A stretch of 64,000 nt of DNA from assembly GCF_900964775.1 (NCBI RefSeq), contig NC_041814.1:31926674-31990673 (forward strand), written 5' to 3'. Position 1 is the stretch's first letter. Each line of letters starts with the position of its first letter. Both the position numbers and the translations under genes were made by a program. A model generated the notes under the pieces. That model saw only the letters and a list, made by a program, of their open reading frames with translations, had not been told where the DNA came from and ran no database searches. Positions 34,420-44,561 of this stretch are shown here, piece by piece. This stretch comes from Scleropages formosus (taxonomy: Eukaryota; Chordata; Actinopteri; Osteoglossiformes; Osteoglossidae).

Positions 34420-35510
34420 AATTACCTTTCTGAACCCAAGATCATCCCCTCTAGTGAGACTGCCCACTTTCCCTCTTGCCTTCTTGCCCTCCATGCAGCT
34501 TGGGAAGCTCTACAGTTGGCTGATGCTGTCTCCCATTCCTCAGTCCTCATTCTTCTGGACATGTAGAGCATTTGACACTGTCATCCCCCAAGTCCTGTTT
34601 TTCTCGCTTGAACAGCTTGAAATCAAAGGATCGGCACTGAATGGTTTAACTCTGATCTATGTAATCAATCCTTCCAGGTGGGTTTGTGTGATTCCCTGTA
34701 TCGTCTCTCCCAACTGCTGTTCCACAGATCTCTCTACTCTTCTCTACTTTCTCACCATTTCTCTTGCTTGGTCTTAGCCCTTCACAGGTCCTTCTGTCAC
34801 TGCTGTGCTGATGCTATGATGATGATCTTCCTCTCAGTAGCTTCAGATGTGCCCTGTTGTATTGGGCCTGCCTCTTGGACATCTCTGCTTGCATGACTCA
34901 TTACAATCTACCAGCCAGCTTCTCCAAGACCAGCATCCTTCATTTCATATCTGTTTACTGAGCGCTCTTCATCAAACTGATGACTTTGCTCATTTCATCT
35001 GCTTCATCGGTCTTTCATCTGTTTCATTGGTCCCTTACTTTAAATGGGAGTACAAATCAATGCATGTCTCTGTTTCTCCCAAAATATCAAAGCCATAACC
35101 CAATCATGCAAATACCTCCAGTGTAACATCCAAAGGATGTATCCATATCGTACAACATTTTGTACAAAGGTGTTGGTTCAGACCATGGTGATACCCTGCT
35201 TGGACTGCTGCAACTCCTTCTTATCTTGTCTTCTGGCTTTTGTCATCAGGCCTCTCCAGGTGACCCAGAGTGGTGTTTGACGTGGCAAAGGGTTCCCATG
35301 TATCTGCCCTTTGTCTGCCTCTATTGGCTTCCTCTTGCTGTCCATATCAAGGTCAACACTCTGTCTATGGCTTTCATGAGACTCACGGGATCTGCACCCC
35401 AATAACTTCAGGGCCTGATCCCTCCCTAAAGCCCAGCAAGACTGCTGTGCTCCATTCCTTCCAGCTCCTTGTAGGTCCCATACACAGCAGATCCCAAAAT
35501 CAAAAGCCCT
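34420..35510 (+). mobile_element. LINE (L2-like) remnant in finTRIM B intron 5
   Basis: Decayed reverse transcriptase pieces: SSFFWTCRAFDTVIPQVLF (compare the family's LDLSAAFDTVxHxIL) near 34543-34600, then LVQTMVIPCLDCCNSFLSCL near 35176-35235, then LYWLPLAVHIKVNTL near 35320-35365. Order and spacing fit the palm-to-thumb part of an L2-like LINE. Heavily mutated. Confidence 0.7.
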
Positions 35511-36000
35511 AAGATTATCAGTCTTTGCAGTTATTCCCTGGCTAATAAGGGGCCAGAAATGGGGGAAAGGAAGAGGTTTTTCACTGTCCGCTGCGATGGC
35601 ACTGAGCGCAAGGTTGTTGTGAGCACACCATGATGCAAGATCATCTACTGCCCTAAACTGACACACTGTACTGTACTGCATCACTTTCTCTCTTTTCAGT
35701 ACATAAAGAATATGTCCTCCACATATCAGAGCCCCGGACCAGAGCAGAGTATTTACAATGTTAGTATGTTTATTCTGAAACACTCTGGCAAAAAAGACTT
35801 AAAGAAATACATTTATGTTTTACGGGACAATATGACTGTTTTTCGGACCTCTCTGATGTGTTAATTTCTTCCATCACATTCCTTAAACTAAGTTGCTGTA
35901 ATGCATTCATTTAACTTGCAGCAAACGCACGATACCGTGCTGCACAAATGTAAACTGCGTGATAGTCATTATTAAAATGTTTGTAATGATTTACTCCAAC

Positions 36001-36382
36001 TGTCACAACCATGAGACAGGAGGCAAGGCATTGGACCCAGTTGTGGTGGAGTTTTATTTATGATTGTGGGGAAAGACAAGACTCATGGTGAGGGATGGGC
36101 AAAGCTTCAGGAACCGAGGTGCAGCAGTCATTCAGCAGGTGAAACAGAAGTCATAGTCGAGGTGGGGTGCAACGATCAGAATCGGAGTATTCAAGTTGTG
36201 GAGCAAGAAAACAGGGCAGAAGAGAAGAGAAGAGAAGAGAAGAGAAGAGAAGAGAAGAGAAGAGAAGAGAAGAGTGGACAGCTGTATCAGGAAGATTCCA
36301 CAACCCGAGGGCAGTGGTTGGGCTGCTCTAAAACCCTGCCCTGCCAGGTGTGTGTAACTGAGGTGTGGTCGGGGGTGTAACA
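36001..36382. mobile_element. Solo LTR (fossil) with internal (AGAAG)n
   Basis: Begins TGTCACAACC and ends GGGGTGTAACA. Five-base flanks CCAAC (35996-36000) and CCAAT (36383-36387) differ at one position, a likely decayed target duplication. An (AGAAG)n tract (about 36213-36273) has expanded inside. It sits in intron 6 of finTRIM B. Confidence 0.65.
36213..36273. repeat. (AGAAG)n minisatellite
   Basis: About 12 tandem units of GAAGA/AGAAG within the solo LTR. Confidence 0.95.
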
Positions 36383-37417
36383 CCAATATACATCTGGGGT
36401 TTAAAAATTGGAAAACACACTGACAGCCAGAAATAAATGAGATTTTCCTTTTAATAGATGAGAAAATTAGAGATCAAATTTAAAAAAATGCTTCAGTATG
36501 TTTCATTAAATATTGCTTGAAGTATCTAAACTTTTTTTCTTGTCTATCAGGTGCTTGCCAGCTCACACTGGACCCCAATACAGTGAGTGTGTATTTCTCT
36601 CTGTCTGAGGGCGGTGCATTGATGAGGCATCCCCAGTCGCATCCTGATCATGCAGAGAGATTTGACGGGTGGGAACAAGTTCTGTGTGAAGAAGGTCTAA
36701 CAGGGCGCTGTTACTGGGAGGTTAAATGGAGGGGAAAGTGGGTTCATATAGGTGTGTCCTATAAAGGGACCAGCAGGAAAGGACATGGTAAAGACAGCTG
36801 CCTTGGACACAACAACAAGTCCTGGAGTTTGTTCTGCTCTCCCTATGATTATCATTTCACACACAATGATAAGAAAACTCCAGTATCTGGTCCATGTTCC
36901 TCCACCATAGGAGTGTACCTGGACCACAGCACAGGAACTCTGTCCTTCTACAGCATCTCTGAGGACACCATGACCCTCCACCACAGGGTCCAGACCACCT
37001 TCACTGAGCCCCTCTACCCTGCATTTGGGTTTCAGGAAGCTGAGATTTCTGTATCTCCGTATTGTTCACTTAAGAGATTTTTAAGGTACGATTCTAAACT
37101 AGAACTATGCTCTCTTGAATGAGAAGCTACAGGAGTGTTTTTTAAAAGTGAAAAGTTCCAGATGAGGTTTGGAATCATTTGAAATTCATCATTGTACCAA
37201 ACTAGTGCTCATCCAGGGTGATGCTGCTGATCCGGTGTTCGACCTTCACCAACATACATTTTCACCTCTCAATAGCCTCCTTCCATTGTACAAGTGTGAC
37301 TCAAAATTTGAAATCCTGCAACAACCCTCCTGTTCAGAGTGCAGATCACACTCCCTGAGCCCCTATAGTTGAGCTTCTCACTCTGCTTGCAAACATTTCA
37401 TCATCACCAAAACCCAA

Positions 37418-37422
<5 letters not shown>

Positions 37423-37452
<30 letters not shown>

Positions 37453-37645
37453 TTCTGAACCGCTTATCCCATACAGGGTTGCAGGGAACCAGAGCCTAAC
37501 CCAGCAACACTGGGCAGAAGACTGGAGGGGACACACCCAGGACAGGACACCAGTCCACCGCAAGGCACCCCAAGCAGGACTCGAACCCCAGACCCACTGG
37601 AGAGCAGGACCCGGTCCAACCCACTGCACCACCGCACCCCCTAGT
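37423..37645 (-). repeat. SINE family 1, reverse, with AT/CA tail
   Basis: Reverse copy with the tail at 37423-37450. CAAAACCCAAATATA occurs on both sides (37408-37422 and 37646-37660), a 15-base target-site duplication. Confidence 0.9.
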
Positions 37646-38009
37646 CAAAACCCAAATATACTAGTGATTTAACAAATGCAAAGAAATCTACTATTAAACC
37701 GAATGAACTGATCAAGGCCAGATTAGCAACAACAGCAAGTTTCAACACATGAGCAGCAATGCGTGTCCTTCATTTAGGTTATCTTGGAATGAATTCATGC
37801 ATGATGCTAAAATAAAATATTTTTTGTAGTGTAAAAAAGATTAAAGAGCAGAATTCAGCAATTTTTCTCCAGAAATTTCCTTCAAGCCTGACATGATGTG
37901 TTTTTATGAATCTTTGTTTTTCCAACTTGATTTCTTCTGGTTCAGGTTTTTTAAGGAGTTAAGAATTAATTTGTTGAATGGTTTGATGACCACTGATTTT
38001 GACTCTTTG

Positions 38010-38385
38010 TGTCATGTCTGGTTCCGGAAGGAAGCGGCAGACCCAAGTGCAGAGCAGTATACGTGGTGTATTCAGGGAAATCCAAGAGAGGTGGTCAAAG
38101 AACAGGCAATTAGTCTTCGAGGTGCAAACGTCGTTACAGGGAGAATCCAAAAGGCAAGGTCGGTACACAGGCAAGAGTTCGATGATCATAAAGAGGTACA
38201 GGATCGTGGGAACAAGGGATGGGATCGGGGAAGGCGTTAGGGAACAAGAGCTAGGAGCTAGGAGGTCGCAATCAACAAGGCTGAACAAGGTTCCGCATCA
38301 GCTGTTGGTCTGACGCAGCCTTTTATGCCCCAGTCTGCGCTGCAATCCAGGTGTTCCGTGTCGGCTCGAGGGTGTGGGTGTGGCA
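38010..38385. mobile_element. Solo LTR (fossil), intact ends
   Basis: Begins TGTCATGTCTGG and ends GGTGTGGCA. CTTTG flanks both sides exactly (38005-38009 and 38386-38390). No internal retroelement sequence is present, so this is a solo LTR, probably Ty3/Gypsy by its general resemblance to the other LTRs in the window. Confidence 0.78.
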
Positions 38386-39039
38386 CTTTGCCATTGAAAG
38401 TTTTGGGTTTCCAAAATGATGCTTTAATCCTGCCCACCCGTGGGGACACCCCAAATCCCTGAACTTAGAAAGGGGCAAAAGTCTTGAGGCCTCTGCAATT
38501 TTCATGTATCATCTGCTCCTCAACCACCTGCATTTGGAAATGTGGACATTGAGTATTCTTTCTTCGCAGGTTTGTCCTCAACGGTTGTGCCTTACCAACA
38601 CAGCAAGCCTTGGAATCAACATGAAACTTCTGTCGGAAATGTTCAGACTCCTGACCTTCTTCCCTGTAGGGGAGCTACATGCTTGTTCACCCTCTAACTT
38701 AAAACATCAAACTCAACTGTACTCTGAGTTTTGCATTAAGAAATTGTGGCTAGTTGTGAAGTTGAAACAACCACCTGAGCAGGACCACAAAAAGAGGTTT
38801 ATTAGAAAACCAAAATGAACAGAAGAGCCCCTTCAGGCAAAAGGCAAAAAAACAACAGAACCAAAAACCTTCCTGTGTTTGTTAAACTCTGTTCCATGTT
38901 CAGTCTGTCGCTTTGCCCTCAGTCCAGCACCACACCTATGTGGAGCTCAAGAACCGGGAAGTCCCTCCTTCTTCCACCTCATATGATCAGTTTCAGAGAA
39001 AAGAATCTACACTCTGTGTGTGTGTTCCTTCCTAGTAAA

Positions 39040-42000
39040 ATGGCAGAAGCCAGTATCTCAGTGGGTCAGGACCAGTTCAGCTGCTCAATCTGTTTGGATC
39101 TACTGAAGGTTCCAGTGACTATTCCCTGCGGACACAGTTACTGTATGGACTGTATTAAGGGCTGCTGGGATCAGGAGGATCAGGTTGGTGTCTACAGATG
39201 TCCTCAGTGCAGACATACCTTCACACCAAGACCTGTTCTGGGTAGAAACACTATGTTGGCTGAAGTGGTGGAGAAAGTGAAGAAGTCAGGACTCCAAGCT
39301 GCTCCTCCTGCTCCTTTTTCCTCTGGACCTGGAGATGTGGAGTGTGATGTGTGTATTGGGAGAAAGAAGAAAGCGGTCAAGTCCTGTCTGGTGTGCCTCG
39401 CCTCTTATTGTAGAACGCATCTGCAGCCCCACTATGAGTCGGCACCTCTTAGGAAGCACAAACTGACGGATTCCACAGGACATCTGCAGGACAAGATCTG
39501 TTCCCTCCACGACAAAGTGCTGGAGCTCTATTGCCGCACCGATCGACAGTGTGTTTGCTACCTGTGTACAGTGGATGAACACAGAGGACACAACACGGTC
39601 TCAGCTGCTGCAGAAAAGAATAAGAAACAGGTAAAAAATAACTTTTTCACTTTTCCATTGAGCTGTGTGTGCAGCACAAGACAGCAACAAACAGACAATC
39701 TGCTTTGTGATAATGGAGCATTTGTGCCCCGAGTTCAGGCACTTTGGTACTTTTTCTTTGGAGAAAAACATCTGGAAATGCAGTAGTGAATGAAAGCAGC
39801 AAAAAACTAAGCTGTGACTTTAAAAATGTTTTTCATTCAGATTTAATAAAAACGGTATGACGACAGGAATGTATTTTAAGGAGGTTCTCGTCATTTTCAG
39901 TTTTAGGAAAGATGTCTGCAACATTTAGCTCAATGCAATACAACACACTCCTTGTTCTGTCTGTGTCTCAAAGGTCAAAGGACTCTTTCCAATGATGCAG
40001 ATATATTATTAGCTCTGTGATATGAAAAAACAAGGCGATGGTGACAGGGAGTAAGAGTTACAAGAATTATGGGGAGCAAGATGTGAGGGAGCAATAGGCG
40101 GGCACTATACAGGTACCAGGGCACTGCCCCGAGAAACGATCGCTCGAGTCAAATATTCTAAAGAGAAAAAGTGTAACTTCAAGCAGAACACAAAACTCAA
40201 ATGATGAAAATTTCAAGAATCAACCAAAGACCAACCTTCTCCTGCTCTCCTTTCAAGAGGGATCAATTGGGTTAATTGGCACAAAGTCCTATTGTAAGAA
40301 TCTTGAAAGTGAGTGAGAATCACTGGATGATGATGAGAATCCTTCAGGTGAGCAGCCAAGTAAAAACATACTCGTCACTGGCAACATCTGCTCATGTGTA
40401 TGTTCATCTTTGCAGAAAGAGCTATGGATGATACAGAGGGAGTTCCAGCTGTTAATGCGGGAGAGGGAGAGGGACGTGCAGGAGCTGAGACAGGCCGTGG
40501 ACTCTCTCGCAGTGAGTACGGAGCAGAGGAGAAGAGCCATTCGAGGGCTCAGTCAGGACTCTCCGCCGGTCCCACAGTGAGGAGACCAGAGTCCAAGTGT
40601 CTCTCTGTGTGTCTCCAACAGCGCTCTGCACAGGCAGCGCTGGAGGACACCGAGAGCATCTTCAGCGAGATGATCCGCTCCATCGAGAGAAGACGCTCGG
40701 AGGTGAGAGACCTCATCAGAGCTCAGGAGAAGGCTGCCATACATCGGGCTGAAGGTCTGCAGAAACAAGCGGAGCAGGAGATTGCTGAGCTGAAGAGGAG
40801 ACACTCTGAGCTGCAGAAGGTTTTACACACAGAAGATGATGTCCACTTTCTCAAGGTAACATGGCTGATTCTGCAACCAACCAGAATTCACACTCATGAA
40901 AGTGGATCTTGTTGTTTAAGAAGCACAAAATGCAGTGATCTTACCTTAGCGGGCATTTCTGTCTGTAGGTTTACCAGTGTGTCTGTGTCCCTCCTGGACC
41001 GGGGAAGTTACCTGCTTTCACCATCAATCCTCATTGTTCTTTTGGAGATGTGAGGAAGCCTGTCTTGGAACTGAAAAAACAAGTTGAGTTATCCTGCAAG
41101 AAGAAAATTGAGAAAATCTTGCAAAAAGGTCAGAACTTCATCCAAGTGTCATGTTAGTTTTATCACACAAAAACAGTAAGATTTGAAAACTTGCACTTGA
41201 ATTTAAGGGAAGATCCTCTACAATACTGCTAAGAATACGTGTCTAGGTGACTCACCTTTTCTTTTCGTGGCTGTTTATGTAGTGAAGGACGTCCATGTTG
41301 TTCACACGGCGAAGCACAGCCCATGTAAGTCAGTCTTCACAGGAACCCCAACATGGACACATGCACAGCACCATGACGCACATTGTTTGGACAGCTCTTA
41401 TTCTCATCTTTACAGTGAATAAAGAAGGTGTCCTACATGCAGCAGAACCCAAGAGGAGAGCAGAGTTTTTGCTATGTGAGTCTATCCACACAAGCCCATG
41501 GCTGTGAGTAGCTGAGTCCTTCAGTGAATGAATGAATGGCATAATTCAGATCATACTAAACTAACTGATATAGATATAATACAGATATAATAATTCATCT
41601 CCTAAATCAGTGATTATGTGCAATGGACACTTCGATATTCTCAGGCTATGGTGAGTTGTGCAACGACACAAGTACATTTTTTTATGTTCAGCGTTCATTT
41701 ATAAAGCTTTTTGCACAAATCACATTACAGATAACGCCAACATTTATTATAGTTTTGTTACAGCAGGTTTTGACGTAGAACTACGTGTTTCTCCTCACTG
41801 GGGGGGTAACTTGGGTATTGACTGTCACGAAAAAATGCAATCCTTCTCGCCGCTACTGCTCGCAAATGAAAAGACACAGAGAGACAGTGCATACACCGTT
41901 GGACAGAGGAAGGGACACCGCATCCAACGAGATAGACCGAGGTAGGGGGCCCGAAGGCAGATCATCGAATTGAACATTTCAAAGATGCCCAAGGCACACG

Positions 42001-43436
42001 ACGCAAAGTACTACCGCGACGACGAGCTGCACTTGGGGAGCAAACCGAGGCCTCTGGGATTCGAAAGACGCCAGCCCGAGACACCAGCTCAGCGAAAGCG
42101 TGAGCAGCGTGCATGGGAGAAGGCGGCGCGGGAGGGTGCAAAATCGTCTCACTCAGGCAGCCTCGGAGCCTCAACCAGCGACTTCTCGCGCACCCGACAT
42201 CGCCGTGCAGCACGAGCCCACGGACGCGGATGCAGCAGCGACCGACCCAATATTTGGCCGAGTGGGTCGGGGCTCACCACCCGCACGTAGTTCTACGTAA
42301 AGATACGCAACATAGTTAAGCTATGCGCCTGTGATTTTTTTCATCAACAACAAAAAAACAATTGTGTTTAATGAACCTCATTACTTGTCACTGAGCTGCA
42401 TTCTTTCAGATGTGATTCTGATCAAACGAAAGTTCCGAAAAAAACTCGGCCAAAAAGAGCAGATTAAATATGAGGTCACTGAGTACAGAAATATGGAGGG
42501 AGACGAGGACTAAGAACTGCTGCTGTACTCTACTGAGCTTTGCCTTCTCGTGGGCCGATGTCCAGTGCAGATAGGGGACTGCCTTCTTACACTGAACTTT
42601 GACCTGCAAACCACATCCAGGATCAAGTGAATTGTGTTTTTTATTATCCAGACAACTCACCTGTGGTCTGGTGCCAGCAGGTCAGCTCAGGTGCACTAAC
42701 ATGACTACATTATATCTTACAGTACCGCGTTACAGCCGCAGGGGTAGCAGTCAGCTTACATTTGTAGACTCGTGTCATTTGTGCCGTATTACATAGAGGG
42801 AAAAAGGCAACAAGGGGCTTTGATCTCACGGAAAATGCGCAGAATTCATTTCATTCCTCCAAACTGCACAAGTGTCCCTCCATCATCTCCTGTTCTCTTT
42901 CATCAGACAGCTGTCAGCTCTCCCTGGACCCCAACACAGCGCAGAGAGAGCTGTCTTTGTCTGAGGGGAACAGAGAGGTGAGAAGGAGGGGCAAACCGCA
43001 GCCTTATCCCGACCATCCGCACAGGTTCGACTGGCCCCAGGTCCTGTGCAGAGAGGGTCTGACGGGACGCTGCTACTGGGAGGTGGAGTGGAGCGGGACG
43101 TCTGGGGTCTACATAGCAGTGGCATACAAAGGGATCGGCCGGAGAGGAAGAACTTGCAACTGTGGCCTGGGAGGCAACGACAAGTCCTGGAGTTTGGTTT
43201 GTTCTGTCTCCTCTTACTCCTTCTGGCACAATAATGAGAGAACAGAAGTGTACGGTCCCAGTTCCTCCACCATAGGAGTGTACCTGGACCACAGCGCAGG
43301 AGCTCTGTCCTTCTACAGCGTCTCAAAGGACACCATGACCCTCCTCCACAGGGTCCAGACCAGCTTCACTGAGCCCCTCTACCCTGGGTTTTATGTTTTT
43401 AAAGGAACTGACGCTAAGCTTTGCTCTGTGCCATGA
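39040..43436 (+). CDS. finTRIM (ftr family) E3 ubiquitin ligase, copy C, intact
   Basis: Exons: 39040-39630, 40416-40511, 40622-40855, 40969-41128, 41283-41324, 41416-41475, 42907-43436. Phases and GT/AG sites all agree; the model gives 570 residues. [24 protein letters not shown] to CPQC, complete C3HC4. B-box 1 [16 protein letters not shown] and B-box 2 CSLHDKVLELYC with CTVDEHRGH. The coiled coil is predicted from the 96- and 234-bp exons ([30 protein letters not shown]). [66 protein letters not shown]. The frame is open for 75 codons upstream of 39040, but MAEASIS matches the start of copies D and F, so I chose 39040. An unclassified inverted-repeat element lies in the last intron. Likely functional. 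Confidence 0.93.
41773..42298. mobile_element. Unclassified element with inverted near-palindromic ends
   Basis: ACGTAGAACTACGTG at 41773-41787 is the exact reverse complement of 42284-42298. Each end is itself a 6-bp hairpin (ACGTAG-AA-CTACGT). The 500-base interior is GC-richer than its surroundings and has an open frame (41970-42290, plus) with basic, polar text such as ETPAQRKREQRAWEKAA. I see no transposase. It looks like a non-autonomous DNA transposon or a fragment of an element with hairpin ends; no clear target duplication. It lies in the last intron of finTRIM C. Confidence 0.55.
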
Positions 43437-44525
43437 CAGAAATCACATTAAGCAGAAATTTCATACTTGAACTCATTTTTTTTTTCTCCAAACAGTTTCA
43501 TTCCGTGTGGTTCAACGTTATTGTTAGTGCACCGCAGGGGGGGTCCGGACAGTGATCTAATGAAGCACAGTGACATTTACATCTACATGTATTCATTAAG
43601 CGTCCAAAGCGGAAACAAAGGTGCTTTTCACTGAGAGACAGAGAGACAGAGATGCAGACAATCTGTACAATAAGAATTTGTGGCTTAAATTCCCTCCATC
43701 CTGCTGGATACGAATTAGTACCTATGAGCAAAACACTTTCAATTTGTGTTCTAGTGGAAATGGCCACAGATGGGTACAAATCAAAGAATAATGTTAATGA
43801 CATCTATAAATTCATACATACATACACACAAATTATTTTTTCATAAACTGTTAATCCCTTTAAAATCTTGAGAAGTTTAGTGCATTGCGAGTGTCTTGAA
43901 CGCTTCGAAACGTCAACAGTTTATGCTTTTTTTGTCTGTTTGTCCAATCCAGTCCAATCCTGTCTGTCCAACGTATTCCAGTCCAACACATTTTAATCCT
44001 AGACACTAAGTGAAAACTGATACTTGCTATTGTAATAATTAAGCAAAGAGTAGAAATAACATTACAAAACTACAACCTAAAGGGAAAAAAAGACAACATT
44101 TTTTGTCATTTTGTAGATTTCCTTTGTTAGTGCGGTGATGCCGAATTAAGAAAGATTTCAGTTGGAATAAAGACCAGCATGAAGTCGGTTACAAACATTT
44201 GTCTGTTTTTTATAACCATCAAAAGCCCTCAAGAGGCACAGTGGCTCAGGCTGCTGAGTGAAGTTCATGGACAGAACGTCTAAAAAATGATCATCCTGAA
44301 CCACAGCTGCTGGGTTAAAGATCTCATCACTCTGAGTGGAAAACAAATGTAGCTGTCATGCATGCAAAATTATATCTGAATAAGATGTGACTGTGCTGGG
44401 GTAAAAAATGTTGTTTCCTACAGTACTGTGGGAATTATATACAGTAGGAGTATCTGTGTGACAACTTCCCACTTATTCTGACTTCAGCCCCAAAAGTAGG
44501 AAGTCCCTCCTTCTCTCAGGCACAT
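43437..44525. other. Intergenic between finTRIM C and D
   Basis: No gene seen. Short A-rich and T-rich tracts only; the region just before copy D probably holds its promoter. Confidence 0.4.
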
Positions 44526-44538
44526 GACCAGGTTCCCA

Positions 44539-44549
44539 GAAACGAAACT
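44539..44549 (+). promoter_or_regulatory. IRF-like GAAA repeat upstream of finTRIM D
   Basis: GAAACGAAACT ends 12 bases before the start codon. It resembles an interferon-regulatory-factor half-site pair, but the two GAAA blocks are one base apart instead of two, so it is not a canonical ISRE. The same element precedes copies E and F. Confidence 0.3.
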
Positions 44550-44561
44550 AAACTCAGTCTG

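Larger units (their letters stand above)
27235..37122 (+). pseudogene. finTRIM (ftr family), copy B, two frameshifts
   Basis: Exons: 27235-27823, 32452-32547, 32658-32891, 33021-33178, 33308-33343, 35700-35759, 36551-37122. The RING ([17 protein letters not shown]3HC4), both B-boxes, the coiled coil and the SPRY ([36 protein letters not shown]) are recognisable. Exon 1 is 589 bp instead of 591: a CA is missing in the codons before SAAAG (near 27788), so the frame ends at a TGA in 27812-27814. Exon 4 is 158 instead of 160 bp, with two bases missing near 33035. Both losses are dinucleotides inside short CA or TG runs, so sequencing error cannot be excluded. Intron 1 holds a Gypsy element, intron 5 a LINE and intron 6 a solo LTR, making this the largest copy. 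Probably a pseudogene of recent origin. Confidence 0.82.

Noticed and set aside
38815-39039. N-terminal extension of finTRIM C upstream of MAEAS
   Set aside because: The extension has no counterpart in the other copies; the start shared with D and F lies at 39040.
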